From positions 1,364,001 through 1,428,000 of the forward strand of contig CAWHVG010000005.1 of assembly GCA_963832725.1 (NCBI GenBank): 64,000 nucleotides of DNA, read 5' to 3'. Shown piece by piece: positions 9,727 to 20,453 of this stretch. The translations under genes were made by a program, and so were the position numbers. The number at the start of each line of letters is the position of its first letter. The first letter of the stretch is position 1. The notes under the pieces are model-generated. The model searched no databases and was not told the origin of the DNA. It worked only from the letters and a program-made list of their open reading frames with translations. This DNA is from JAEZBP01 sp963832725 (GTDB lineage: Bacteria; Myxococcota_A; Polyangia; Polyangiales; Sandaracinaceae).

Positions 9727-10500
9727 TCAGGGCAGGTCGAGCGCTTGCCGGAGGCGCGGATCCAGGGCGGTCCACTCCTCCGCCGTGACGAAGTGCCAGC
9801 CGAGGACACGCACGCCCGGTTCGCCGGCGTTCTTCGTGAGCAGCATGAGCATCTGCCCGTTCGGACAGCCGAAACGGACCAGATGGATGGCCCGTACGCG
9901 CCGGCGCCAGTCGAGGTACGTCGCGTCCTGCTCCGCCACCTGCGAGTGGATGTGGCCGAGGATGGCCGCGTCGTAGGAGATGATCGGGACGAGCTGCGTG
10001 CAGGTGCCCGCGCCGCCGTGGATCAGCGAGCCCTGCATCTCGCGGAGCCGCTGGCCGCTGTCGTCGCCGACCACGCCGACCATGGCAGCGATGCCGCCGA
10101 GGCCCATCTGGCTGAGCCCGTTGGCCGCCGCGCGCTGCCCGGCGCGGAGCGCGATGGCGCCTAGGTCGGAGTCGAGCGCCGTCAGCGGGCTCTCGCCGTC
10201 GCTCATGATGCCGAGGTAGAGCCCGCGCACGAGCCGCTGAAACTGCGGGTCGGCCTCGGTCCGCTCGACGGTCATGCCGGCCAAGAGCGTCTCCACCGCG
10301 CGCCGCCCGTTCAGGTCCACCACCTGCGCGAGGGTGTTCAGGTCGCCCTGAGCGGAGACGGTCAGCGTGTTGCGCGCCGTCATGATCTCGTTCTGCTGCG
10401 CCCGGTCGATGTGGAACTGGAAGAACGTGTGGGAGCAGCCGCCGAGAGCACCGGCGAGCGCGAGCGCGACGAAGGTACGGTCGAACACGGAGCGCGACAT
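9727..10500 (-). CDS. Lipoprotein of unknown function
   Basis: 257 residues with a signal peptide and lipobox ALGGC (cysteine 22). The mature part contains alternating amphipathic helices, a Gly-rich segment (SQMGLGGIAAMVGVVGDDSG) and a C-terminal domain with two cysteines. No family was recognised. It is divergent from the DSDSG-repeat gene, with about 130 bp of shared upstream DNA. Confidence 0.7.
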   Translation of the reverse strand: MSRSVFDRTFVALALAGALGGCSHTFFQFHIDRAQQNEIMTARNTLTVSAQGDLNTLAQVVDLNGRRAVETLLAGMTVERTEADPQFQRLVRGLYLGIMSDGESPLTALDSDLGAIALRAGQRAAANGLSQMGLGGIAAMVGVVGDDSGQRLREMQGSLIHGGAGTCTQLVPIISYDAAILGHIHSQVAEQDATYLDWRRRVRAIHLVRFGCPNGQMLMLLTKNAGEPGVRVLGWHFVTAEEWTALDPRLRQALDLP

Positions 10501-10632
10501 GTCGCAAGCAGTACCGGAAAATCACGCCGCTGTCTCGCTCCGCCACGGAGCGCGGCCGAGGGAAATTTCCACGCGACTCTGGATCCGTACGCGCTGACGT
10601 GGTCCCCTCGAACGCAGAAGGGAGGCCGGTCG

Positions 10633-11331
10633 ATGGAAGGCAAATCCAGGACGACGTCCGCCGCGAAGACGCTGAGCGACGAAGACATCGCGTCGGAGAG
10701 GGCGCTCGGACGGCGCGGCGCGATGGCCGCGCTCGGCGCATCCGTGGCCGTGCTCGGCGTCGGCATCGGGGTCGCCGAGGCCCAGTGCACCGATCGCGAC
10801 AGCGGACAGTACGCCGACGGGGCCAACCACGGGCACTGCCGCCGGACGGGGTGCAGCGACAGCGACAGCGGACAGTACGGCGACCGAGCCGGTCAGGGGC
10901 GTCACTGCAGCGGCGGCAATCAGAGGCGCGGCCGTTCGGGGAACTGCACCGACAGCGACAGCGGGCCCAACGCCGACCCGGCCGGTGGCGGGCGCAGCTG
11001 CGGTGGCAGAGGCCGCGGGCGCTCCTGCACCGACAGCGACAGCGGGCCCAACGCCGACCCGGCCGGCGGCGGGCGCAGCTGCGGCGGCGGCCGTCGGCAG
11101 AGGCCGCGCTCGTGCAGCGACAGCGACAGCGGACCCAACGCCGATCCGGCCGGTGGCGGCAGGAACTGCGGCGGCGGCCGTCGGCAGAGGCCGCGCTCGT
11201 GCAGTGACAGCGACAGCGGGCCCAACGCCGATCCGGCCGGCCGTGGGCGGAGTTGCGGGCGCGGGCGTTCCTGCAGCGACTCCGACAGCGGGCAGTACGC
11301 CGACCCGGCCGGCCGCGGCCGTCGCTGCTGA
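10633..11331 (+). CDS. Secreted protein of Cys/DSDSG repeats (possible Ca-binding)
   Basis: 232 residues. A charged N-terminus with RR is followed by a hydrophobic signal (AALGASVAVLGVGIGVAEA), which could be Tat-like but lacks the full twin-arginine consensus. The mature part is at least seven imperfect repeats of 20-28 residues built on CxDSDSGxxADPAGxGRxC. The DxDxGxxxD spacing resembles the calcium loops of thrombospondin type-3 and dockerin repeats, and two cysteines per repeat suggest disulfide-closed loops. The DNA repeats are highly similar, so repeat number may vary between strains. Calcium binding is inference. Confidence 0.65.
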   Translation: MEGKSRTTSAAKTLSDEDIASERALGRRGAMAALGASVAVLGVGIGVAEAQCTDRDSGQYADGANHGHCRRTGCSDSDSGQYGDRAGQGRHCSGGNQRRGRSGNCTDSDSGPNADPAGGGRSCGGRGRGRSCTDSDSGPNADPAGGGRSCGGGRRQRPRSCSDSDSGPNADPAGGGRNCGGGRRQRPRSCSDSDSGPNADPAGRGRSCGRGRSCSDSDSGQYADPAGRGRRC

Positions 11332-11836
11332 CCGCAGGCGCGGGCGCGGGCGCCGAGCGGCCGTGCTCGCGCCGACGCGGAGCACGCGCTCCGGGTTCGC
11401 CGGCGCGTCCCGCAAGTCACGAGAGCCATTCGCGCGATCGCAGCCCCGATGCGGCGCGGGAACGGACTCCCGCCTCCCGCCGGCGCGACCGAATCACACG
11501 ACCGCGGCACCACCGAGGCGTCCACCGGCGCCGTCGCAACCGCGCGAATCGGAGATCGACGGTGCGCGCACGGGCTCCCGCTCCTGCCAGCGCGACCGAT
11601 TCGCACGACCGCGGCGCCGGCGAGGCGTCCACCGGCGCCGTCGCAACCGCGCGAATCGGAGATCGACGGAGGGCCTAGATGTCCGAGGCGGAAGTCGTGA
11701 CCGGTATGGCCGAGCGATCGGCGTCGAGATTGGGTGCGCGCCCCCGCAGGAAATGCAAAGCATTTTCGAGGAGGCTCGCGCCCGAGATCGGCGTCGAGAG
11801 CCGGCCAGATCGTGTTGCGAGTTCCGCGGAGGACAT
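11332..11836. other. 505-bp gap with an 80-bp direct repeat
   Basis: No coding frame is convincing. Two near-identical 80-bp blocks occur at 11483-11562 and 11590-11669 (period 107). Each has GCGCGACCGA at the left and GAATCGGAGATCGACGG at the right. Weaker similarity extends to the left of both. It looks like an expanded tandem duplication, or a decayed copy of a small gene. Confidence 0.55.
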
Positions 11837-12445
11837 CTAGAAGTCGCCGAAGAGATCGCCGATGTGCACGTCGAGCGCAGAGGCGATCTTGTAGAGCGAG
11901 CTGATCGAGGCGCTCGACTCCGCGCGCTCGATCTGCGAGAGCAGCGACACGCTCAGCCCCGTCCGACGGGACATCTGCTTGAGGGTCAGGGTGCGACCCT
12001 TCCGGAGCCCGCGGATCGTCTCGCCGATGAAGCGATGAAGGTTCTCCTCCGGCGTGCGGACGAGCCCCTTCTTCTTCATCACCCGATCGAGCACCTCGCG
12101 GAACTCCTCGGGATTGAAGGGCTTCTTCAGATAGTCGACCGCGTCGAGCTTGATCGATTGAACCGCAGTCTCGAGTGACGGGTAGCCGGTGAAGATCACG
12201 ACCGCTACGTCGGAGTCGATCTTCCGGATCCGGGTCAACAGCTCGATTCCGTCCATCTGCGGCATCATCAGGTCGAGCACGACGAGGTGATACCCGCCGC
12301 GCTTGACCTCTTCCTCGACCAGCGTCGGATCGGTCTCGGTCGTAACCTCGAACCCGTCCTTCGCGAGGAAGGTTTGCATGTACTCGCAAATGGCCGGATC
12401 GTCGTCGACGACCAGCACTCGCACCGCGGGAATGGCTTTGGCCAT
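11837..12445 (-). CDS. Response regulator with C-terminal XRE-type HTH
   Basis: 202 residues from the ATG at 12445, chosen because GGGAGGGG sits about 10 bases upstream; the frame stays open further but there it reads through the tRNA gene. Residues 8-125 are a receiver domain with the acidic pocket DDD (14-16), phosphoacceptor Asp58 (VVLDLMMP), Thr (IFTGYPS) and Lys107/108 (YLKKPF). Residues about 135-200 form an XRE helix-turn-helix (LTLKQMSRRTGLSVSLLSQI). REC joined directly to an XRE HTH is an uncommon output architecture. No histidine kinase is adjacent, so the partner is unknown. Confidence 0.85.
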   Translation of the reverse strand: MAKAIPAVRVLVVDDDPAICEYMQTFLAKDGFEVTTETDPTLVEEEVKRGGYHLVVLDLMMPQMDGIELLTRIRKIDSDVAVVIFTGYPSLETAVQSIKLDAVDYLKKPFNPEEFREVLDRVMKKKGLVRTPEENLHRFIGETIRGLRKGRTLTLKQMSRRTGLSVSLLSQIERAESSASISSLYKIASALDVHIGDLFGDF

Positions 12446-12555
12446 GGTGGTCTGCCCCTCCCTGCTCTGCGCCACGGCGCTCATGAACGGGCTCCCAACT
12501 CGCTTCAATCGGCGGTCTGTTCGACTTTCCGTCGCTCGAAGCGGGGTTGAGTCAC

Positions 12556-12629
<74 letters not shown>

Positions 12630-12687
12630 TGACAAAAGTTCGCGGACCTTAGCCGTGGCCCCGCAAGGTGTCAAGGCGATCAGCGTT

Positions 12688-14005
12688 TCATCCACGTTCG
12701 CGGGTCCATCGCACGACCTGATAGGCGTCGGCGCCCTCGGCCCACGGGCCGATGCGCGAGATCCCGTCCTCGTCCGCCGAGATCGGATCACCGGGAGACG
12801 AAGGCAGGCGGGTCAGACCTGCGACGCGCTCCTCGAGGGCATCGGCCACGTCCCGCCCCTCCTCGTCGGTCGGCGAGCAGACGGCGTACACCAAGAGCCC
12901 TCCCGGCCGCACCAGCGACGCCGCCGTGGTCAGGATGCGCGTCTGCAGCGCGGCCATGCGCGCCGGGTCCTCGGGCCCCAACCGCAGCAAGAGCTCGGGG
13001 CGCCGGTGGACCGTGCCGAGCCCCGTGCAGGGCGAGTCGACCAGGACGCGATCGAAGCTCGCGTCGAGGCCGCCGGTGCCGACGGTCAGGTCGAGCGCGA
13101 GGGTGCGGAGGGACACGTCAATCGCCAGCCGCTCGCGCTCGCGCGAAGCCCGCTCGAGCTTCTCTTCGTAGAGATCGACGGCGACGACCTCCGCGTCTCC
13201 GACGCGCTCCGCCAAGGCGAGGCTCTTGGTGCCGTGGCCTGCGCAGAGATCGGCGACGCGCTCACCCGGGGCGGCGCCGACGAGCTCCACCACGAGCTGC
13301 GAGCCCAGCTCCTGCACCGCGAAGTGGCCGCTCGCGTAGCCGGGCAGCTCCCGCGGGTCGCCCGCGCCGCGGACGTTCACCCCGCGCGGCGCCAACGCGC
13401 TGACCGACACCTCGGCCTCCGGACGCACCTCGCGGATGGCGTCCGCCAGCGCATCCGCGCTCCGCCCCACCGCGCGGAGCCCCGTCGGTGGCGGCAGCGT
13501 GCGCGAGGACAGAAAGAGCTCCGCGCGTGTCTCGCCGAGCGAGCGGCGGAGCGATCGCGCGACCCACGGTGGCACCTCCATCCGCTCTGGTTGCGCCGGT
13601 TCGCTCGGACGCGTGGCGGCCACCTTGCGCAAGACGGCGTTGGCGACTCCCGACAGGCGCGGCCCGCGCTCGTGCTTGACCAGCGAGACCGCGTCCGAGA
13701 CGACGGCGTGCGGCGGCACCCGCGAGAGGTGCAGGAGCTGGTAGGCGCCGGCCCGCAGCGCCGCCCGCAGGTAGGGGTCGACCTTCTTCGGCTTCGACAG
13801 GAACGCGTCGAGCGCCCGAATCGAGCGCCGGCAGCACGCGCAGTGCGCCGTAGGTGATCTCCGTGGCCAGTCCGGCGTCCCGCCGGTCGAGCCGGGCGCG
13901 CGCGATCTCCGCGTCGAGGGTCGGCGTGGCCCACGCGCCCTCGCCGGCCACCCGCTGAAGCACGCGCGTGGCCACCCGCCGCGCCGCTGAGGCTTGCTCG
14001 CTCAT
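12688..14005 (-). CDS. rsmB: 16S rRNA m5C967 methyltransferase RsmB (one frame break)
   Basis: Methylates a cytosine of 16S rRNA using SAM. An N-terminal NusB-like domain (to about residue 140) is followed by a Rossmann methyltransferase domain with DLCAGHGTKSLAL (motif I), VDSPCTGLG carrying the catalytic motif-IV Cys, and YAVCSPTDEEG with the motif-VI Cys. The product would be about 438 residues, as usual. The frame changes at about 13815-13821. Removing one base of GATTCGG (giving GATCGG) restores ALDRALDAFLSKPKKV. It is followed 9 bp upstream by rseP on the same strand. Confidence 0.85.
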
Positions 14006-14014
14006 CTCGTTCTT

Positions 14015-15721
14015 TCAGTCCGACGACTCGAAGGTCTCGGTGATGCCGGCCCAGATGCCGTTGGGCCACTGCCGCTCGATGTCATTCTTGAACGCGAGGA
14101 TCATCAGCATGGCCAAGAGCACCAGCCCGACCAGCGACGCGTACTGCCGCAAGCGCACGCTGACCGGCCGCTGCGCGACCGCCTCGAGCAGGAAGAAGAG
14201 CAGGTGCCCGCCGTCGAGCAACGGGATCGGCAGCAGGTTGATCAGCCCGAGGTTGATGCTGATGAACGCCATCAGGCTGAGGTAGTTGAGCGCGCCCTCG
14301 CGCGACGCGGCGGCGGTCTCCTCGAACACGCGCAAGGGGCCGCCGATGGTCTTCACCGAGAGCCGGCCTTGGAAGAGGCGCACCACCGAGTAGACCGTGA
14401 CCTCCACCAGCTCGGCGCTGACGCGGAAGGCCTGGCCGGCGGCGTAGAGCGCGGGGGACGGGATCGGAACGGGCGGGTCGAGGACGGTCGGCCGCGAATG
14501 ACCGAGGGTTGCGATGTGGCGGCCGCCGCGCGTGAAGACCCGGAGTCGCTCGTCGTACTCGTCGCCCGAGGTCGTGCGCGCGGGCTGCAGACGATAGCGA
14601 CGGGTGACGAGCTGATCGCCGCGCCGCCAGGCCAGCTCGTGCACCGCGTCCGGCTGCGCCGCCACGTCCTCCAGCATCGTCGCCCACATCCGCAAAGGGC
14701 GGCCGTCGAGGCTCATCAGGCGGTCGCCCGGCCGCAGATCGGACTCGCCGCCCGCGACCAGCGCCACCGCGCTGACGTAGAGGTCCGAGGGCTCGATGCC
14801 CGCCCGCGAGAGCGCGTCGCCCGGCCCCGGCTCCGGGGTCAGCGTCGTGACGTGCGGATCGTAGACCTCCAACTCCACCAGCCCCCCGAGCGCGTCCGGC
14901 ACGCGGGTCGGGCGCAGGTAGCTCACCGGCACGGTGGAGCCGTTGTTGCCGTGCAGTGCCTCCTCGAGATCGATCCAGCGCTCGACCGGCCGGCGCGCCG
15001 CGGCCACGACCCAATCGAAGGTGCGCAGGCGCGCGCCCGCCGCGGGGCTGGAGGGGGAGGTCACGCCGATCACCGCCAGCGGGTGGTGCGGCTTGATGCC
15101 GATGCGGCCGACCTCCTCGACCAGGTCCAGCGGCGCGCGGGCGGAGCGAGCCAAGAACGGCGTGACGTGGACCTTGTGCCGCTCGCCGTCGCGCTCCACG
15201 ACCATCTCGACGTCCTGGCGAGGATGCTCCTGAATGATGCGCGCCAGCTCGTAGAACGTGCTCACCTCCTCGTCGTCCACCTCGAGCACGCGGTCGCCGG
15301 GCTGGAGCACGCCGTCGGCGGGTCGAGCGGGAAAGACCGTCCCGATCACCGCCGGCGCGGTCTGCGTGTGGCCGAGGAAGACCACGAAGAGGAGCGCGAT
15401 CGGGAAGACCAGGTTCATGGCCGGCCCGGCGAAGACGATGATCATCCGCTTCCAGAGCGGCTGCTGCCAGAAGGCATGACCGTCGTCCTCGGGGCGGATG
15501 CGATCGTTCGGGCCCTCGCCGAGCATCCGGACGTAGCCGCCGAGCGGGAGGGCCGCGATCACGTACTCCGTCCCGCCGCGCTCGAAGCCGGCAATCCTCG
15601 GGCCGAAGCCGAGGCTGAACTTCAGGACCTTCACCCCGAAGAACTTCGCCCAGACGAAGTGCCCGAGCTCGTGGACGAAGATGAGCACGCCGACGAGCAC
15701 GATGAAGTAGAGGACTTCCAT
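14015..15721 (-). CDS. rseP: Site-2 zinc metalloprotease RseP family
   Basis: 568 residues, longer than the E. coli enzyme (about 450). HELGH at residues 17-21, in the first TM helix, supplies the zinc ligands and catalytic Glu. A conserved membrane segment GPAMNLVFPIAL follows near residue 105, two PDZ-like domains lie in the middle (VLQPGDRVLEVDDEEV; DLRPGDRLMSLDGRPL), and the last membrane region carries NLLPIPLLDGGH with the zinc-ligand Asp. The family cleaves anti-sigma factors within the membrane. The ATG at 15721 gives a protein starting directly with TM1, as expected. It overlaps no neighbour and probably forms an operon with rsmB. Confidence 0.9.
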   Translation of the reverse strand: MEVLYFIVLVGVLIFVHELGHFVWAKFFGVKVLKFSLGFGPRIAGFERGGTEYVIAALPLGGYVRMLGEGPNDRIRPEDDGHAFWQQPLWKRMIIVFAGPAMNLVFPIALLFVVFLGHTQTAPAVIGTVFPARPADGVLQPGDRVLEVDDEEVSTFYELARIIQEHPRQDVEMVVERDGERHKVHVTPFLARSARAPLDLVEEVGRIGIKPHHPLAVIGVTSPSSPAAGARLRTFDWVVAAARRPVERWIDLEEALHGNNGSTVPVSYLRPTRVPDALGGLVELEVYDPHVTTLTPEPGPGDALSRAGIEPSDLYVSAVALVAGGESDLRPGDRLMSLDGRPLRMWATMLEDVAAQPDAVHELAWRRGDQLVTRRYRLQPARTTSGDEYDERLRVFTRGGRHIATLGHSRPTVLDPPVPIPSPALYAAGQAFRVSAELVEVTVYSVVRLFQGRLSVKTIGGPLRVFEETAAASREGALNYLSLMAFISINLGLINLLPIPLLDGGHLLFFLLEAVAQRPVSVRLRQYASLVGLVLLAMLMILAFKNDIERQWPNGIWAGITETFESSD

Positions 15722-15767
15722 CGAAGGGCCGCCGTTGTACGCCGAATCGCGCCCCGTTGCGAGGTGG

Positions 15768-16668
15768 TCAGCGGACCTCGATGCGGTCGCCGCCCTCTCG
15801 CTTGGCCCGGTAGAGCGCCTGGTCGGCCGCCCGCAGCAGCTCGAGCGGGGACGCGCCGTGGTCGGGGTAGAACGCCACACCGCCCGAGATCCGAACCTGA
15901 AGGGCCTCGCCCTCGTGCTCGAAGCACGCCGCCGCGACCTCGGCCCGCACGGCGCCGGCTACCTGCTCGCCCATCGCGCCGTCGTGACCGGGCAGCACCA
16001 CCCCGAACTCGTCTCCGCCGAGCCTGCATGCCGGCCCTCGCTCGCCGACCACACGGCCGACGATGCCGCCCACCTCGGCGATGACCCGCGCGCCCACCAG
16101 GTGGCCGTGGCGGTCGTTGATCGGCTTGAGCCGGTCGATGTCGAGCACCGCCACCACCAGCGGCTCCCGCCGTTGGACCGCGGCCATGAGGGCGCTGGTC
16201 AGCTCGAGATCGAACTTGCGGCGGGCCAAGAGCCCCGTGAGCTCGTCCGTGTTGAGGCGCTCGAGCACGGCCTCGTCGTACGCCTGCTCGACGGAATCGT
16301 GGACCTCGAAGCGGATCACCTCGCCCCCGACGATGATCTGATCGTCGGGCGAGAGGAGCAGCTCCGCCACGCGCATGCCGTTGACCTCCGTCCTGCGCTC
16401 GCCGGTCAGGTCCACCACCATCCAGCCCTCGTCGCGGGGCTCCACCCGGCAGTGACGCCAATCGACCGACGAGTCGGTGAGCATCAGAATCGGCCTCCGG
16501 ATCGCGCCCGATGGTCGCCGCCTCCTCGAGGCGGATGCGCTGGCCGACCTGCGGCCCCGTGAGCACGACGAGCACCGGCTGCGCCCCGCCGTCCGGCGTC
16601 GGGAAGAGCAGGCTCGAATCGAAGGCCTCGGGAATCGTGGGCCTTCCGCGATCCCCGGGATCACTCAC
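15768..16668 (-). CDS. FHA-GGDEF diguanylate cyclase (one frame break)
   Basis: GTG start at 16668. Residues about 30-125 form an FHA domain (TIGRDPEAD, then SSVDWRHCRVE and the N of EVNGMRV) that would bind phosphothreonine. Residues about 135-298 are a GGDEF domain with NTDELTGLLARRKFD, DIDRLKPINDRHGH and an intact RLGGDEFGVV active site, so c-di-GMP synthesis is expected. The frame changes at 16488-16489, where GATTCTG should read GATCTG (E-A-D-L-M-L). FHA-GGDEF fusions link Ser/Thr kinases to c-di-GMP in myxobacteria; the partner kinase here is not known. Confidence 0.85.
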
Positions 16669-16729
16669 GGCGTCATCCTATACCGGTGCCCTCCGAACGG
16701 CGAGGGAGCAATCCCCCACGTGGCGGGGC

Positions 16730-16931
16730 TCAGGGACCCACGACCGAGAGCTGAAGCTGATACGCGACCGGGTAGGTGGCTCCGTCACCGGTGGGCGGCC
16801 GGACCCACGCACCGGTAGGCCAGGGCAGCTCCCTCCATGTCCTGGGCGCTGGCCAAAGACGGCGCGAGGGCGCCGCCGAGCAGGGCTGCCACGAGGAGCA
16901 GCGCGCTCAGCCGAACCCGAAGTGCGATGAT
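16730..16931 (-). CDS. Small secreted protein (frame break, start unresolved)
   Basis: A clear signal peptide (LSALLLVAALLGGALAPSLASA) is followed by QDMEGAALAYRCVGP, where the frame stops early. One base removed near 16797 (GGCCGCCC) gives PTGDGATYPVAYQLQLSVVG and a TGA, a sensible C-terminus. No good ATG/GTG/TTG lies just upstream in frame, so a second base error or a non-standard start is likely. Mature length is only about 40 residues. No family was recognised. Confidence 0.4.
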
Positions 16932-17068
16932 GGCACTCGACGGGGAATGACGACGAAGAAGCTGCGCTGCACGCGGGACTGGTTCGGCGCGGGCGGTCGG
17001 CCGCGAGCCGCATCCACGGCGGAAAGCGTGCTTGACGTCCCGACGCGTATACTCTACCGCCCCCAGCA

Positions 17069-18147
17069 ATGGCCAACGAGGGCACGAGCAACTCGGTCTC
17101 CCGGAGACGGCGTGAACGCGGGCTCGGACAGATGGAGCTGGCGCGCAGGGTCGGACTGAGCCGACAAGCGCTGTCGGCCATCGAGTCCGGTCGCTCGGTG
17201 CCCTCGACCTCGGTGGCGCTGCGCCTCGCGCGCGCGCTCGAGTGCTCGGTCGAGGCGCTCTTCTGGCTCGACGACACGCCCGAGCCCGTGAACGTCCGCC
17301 GCGCCGAGGGCACGCCCGCGCGAGGTCGCGTTCGCCTGGCACGGGTCGACGACCGGTGGGTGGCCCATCCGGTGGCGCTCGGCGAGGTGGCCGACGCCGA
17401 GCTGGTCGAGCGAGGCCGGCAGGCGAGCCTGCTCGACGCGCAGCGCTCCAGCGGCGATCGGGTCATCGTCGCCGGCTGCGATCCCGCTCTAGGCCTGCTG
17501 GCCGGCCTCGCGGAGCGCGCCGGGGTGCCGGTCGCGTGGATCGACCAGACCAGCACGCGCGCGCTGCGCTCGGTCGCCCGCCACGAGGTCCACATCGCCG
17601 GCACGCACCTCTACGACGCGGCGAGCGGCGAGCACAACCTGCCCTTCGTGAAGCGACTCGTGCCCAAGCGCGCCTGCGTCACCGTAGAGCTCGCCTCCAC
17701 CCGCGAGGGGCTGGTCGTCGCCGCCGGCAACCCGCTGGCCATCCGGAGCGTCGCCGACCTGGCCCGACAAGACGTACGCGTCCTGAACCGCGCCCCGGGA
17801 TCCGCCGCGCGCGAGCTCTTGGACCGCGAGCTCGTCCGAGCGGGGATCGGGTCGGCACAAGTCGCTGGCTACGACAAGACCGCGGCGAGCCACGAGGAGG
17901 TCGCGCGCGCCGTCGCCATCGGCGCGACGGACACCGGCATCGCCACCGACTCCGTCGCCCTGGCGCATGGGCTCGAGCTCGTTCCGCTGCACGAAGAGCG
18001 CTTCGACCTCGTCGTGCCGGCTGCGTACATCCGCCAACCCGAAGTAGAGCGGCTCCTGTCGATCCTGAACGGCGCGAGCTTCCGGCGACAGCTCCGCGCC
18101 GCAGGCGGCTACGAGACGCGCGGCACCGGCCGCGAGGTGGGGCGGAC

Positions 18148-18151
<4 letters not shown>
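17069..18151 (+). CDS. XRE-type regulator with periplasmic-binding-like domain, molybdate operon
   Basis: 360 residues. An N-terminal helix-turn-helix (QMELARRVGLSRQALSAIES, about 20-75) is followed by a middle linker and a type-II periplasmic-binding-like domain (about 140-350: DRVIVAGCDPALGLLAGLAE, SGEHNLPFVKR, GLVVAAGNPLA). This architecture is known from regulators beside molybdate/tungstate transporters, where the C-terminal domain is thought to sense the ligand or cofactor. Its stop overlaps the GTG of modA (GTGA). A TATACT hexamer 17 bases before the ATG may be its -10 box. Confidence 0.85.
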
Positions 18152-18890
<739 letters not shown>

Positions 18891-18894
<4 letters not shown>

Positions 18895-19673
18895 GAGAGC
18901 GCGTGCTGCGACTCGCGGCCGGCGGACTGGGCGCCACGCTCGTCGCACTGCTCGTGGTCCCGGTGGTGGCGCTGGGGCTGACGGCGCGCGCGGTGGACTT
19001 CACCGCCGCCCTCGAGCACGGCCTCGGTCCCGCGCTGGCCCTGAGCGCCGCCACGACGACGGTGGCGGCCGCGCTGGTGGTCGTCTTGGGGACACCGCTG
19101 GCGTTCTGGCTCGGACGGCACGAGGGTCGCGCGGCGCGCGCGCTGGAGGCGCTCGTCCGACTCCCCGCCGTCACCCCTCCCGCCGTGGCCGGTGTCGCGC
19201 TCTTGGCCGCGTTCGGGCGCGCCGGGTTGCTCGGCGGCGTGCTCGCCGGCGTCGGGATCCGGCTCCCCTTCACCACCGCGGCGGTGGTGCTCGCGCAGCT
19301 CTTCGTGGCGGCGCCCTTCTACGTCCTGCCCGCGTCGGAGGCCTTCCGCGAGCTCGACGAGGAGCTGATCTGGACCGCGCGGAGCCTCGGCGCCGGCCCC
19401 GCGCGGGTGTTCTTCCGCATCGCCCTCCCGCTCGCGGCGCCGGCGCTCCTGGGCGGACTGGCAACGGCCTGGGCCCGGGCGCTCGGCGAGTTCGGCGCCA
19501 CCCTGATGTTCGCCGGCAACTTCCCGGGGGTGACGCGAACGGTGCCGATCGCGATCTACACCGCGATGGCGGGAGACCTCGGCCCGGCGCGCGCCCTGGC
19601 GATCGTGCTCCTGGGCCTGGCGGTGACGCTCTTCGTCGCGCTGCGCAGCGTCCTGGGCAAGTCGAGGCGCTGA
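18891..19673 (+). CDS. modB: Molybdate ABC transporter permease ModB
   Basis: 260 residues with five or six TM helices and the binding-protein-dependent permease EAA loop (ARSLGAGPARVFFRIALPLA). The ARALGEFGATLMFAGNFPG segment is typical of ModB/CysT permeases. The GTG start at 18891 overlaps the modA stop, and its TGA shares a base with the modC ATG. Confidence 0.92.
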
Positions 19674-20384
19674 TGCTGGACCTCGACGTCGCCCTCACCC
19701 GCGGCCGCTTCGCGCTCGACGTCGCACTGCGCGTCGACGGCGTGGTCGCCATCCTCGGTCCGAACGGGTCGGGCAAGACGACGCTGCTCAGGGCCGTGCT
19801 CGGCGCCGAGCGGCCGGGGCGAGGCCGGATCGCGCTCGGGGGACGGGTCCTCTTCGACGCGGAGGCCGACCTGGATCTGCCGGCCGAGGCACGCTCCATC
19901 GCATACGTTCCGCAGGGCTACGGTCTCTTCCCGCACCTGAGCGCGCTCGACAACGTGCTCTTCGGGATGGACGAGACGAAAATCGGAGAAGATCGAGCGG
20001 GCTCGCGCGCTGCTCGACGAGCTCGCGCTGGCGGAGGTGGCGTCCCGCAAGCCCTCCGCGCTCTCCGGTGGCGAGCGGCAGCGGGTGGCGCTGGCGCGCG
20101 CGCTGGCCTCCGACCCCGCGCTCCTCTTGCTGGACGAACCGATGGCCGCGCTCGACGCCGCAACCCGACCTCGCGTGCGCCGTTTCCTCGCCGCGCGCCT
20201 CGCCGCGAGCGGACTTCCGGCCCTGGTGGTCACCCACGATCCGAGCGACGCTCGCGCGCTGGCCTCGGAGGTGGTCGTGCTGGAGAACGGTCGCGTCGCT
20301 CAGCGCGGGACGCCCGATGAGCTCGCCGCCCGGCCTGCGACCGAGCTCGTGGCCGCCATGGCACCGGGGCTGCGCCGGAGCTGA
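19673..20384 (+). CDS. modC: Molybdate ABC transporter ATPase ModC, short form (one frame break)
   Basis: About 236 residues with Walker A GPNGSGKTT, Q-loop YVPQGYGLFPHL, signature LSGGERQR, Walker B LLLLDEPMAALD and H-loop VTHD. The protein ends after the ATPase domain; the C-terminal TOBE/molybdate-binding domain of classical ModC is absent, so regulation by bound oxyanion is not expected here. The frame changes at 19979-19990 (GAAAATCGGAG). Removing one base restores ...DETKxEKIERARALLDELAL. It is last in the operon. Confidence 0.88.
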
Positions 20385-20453
20385 TCGACGATATCCACCG
20401 TCGGCGGGCATCCGCGTCCCGAAGCGTTCAAGATGAAGACGAGGAGGGACTCG

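Noticed and set aside
10920..11331. CRISPR array in the regularly spaced repeats
   Set aside because: The repeats are in frame, encode a secreted protein and have no unique spacers or cas genes.
13994..16084. 696-codon open frame antisense to rseP
   Set aside because: rseP has full catalytic motifs and proper family length; the antisense product is Arg/His-rich with no recognisable segment.
17032..17052. TTGACG with TATACT as a sigma-70 promoter
   Set aside because: The spacing is only 9 bases, too short for a -35/-10 pair; the -10-like hexamer alone is kept as a weak hint.
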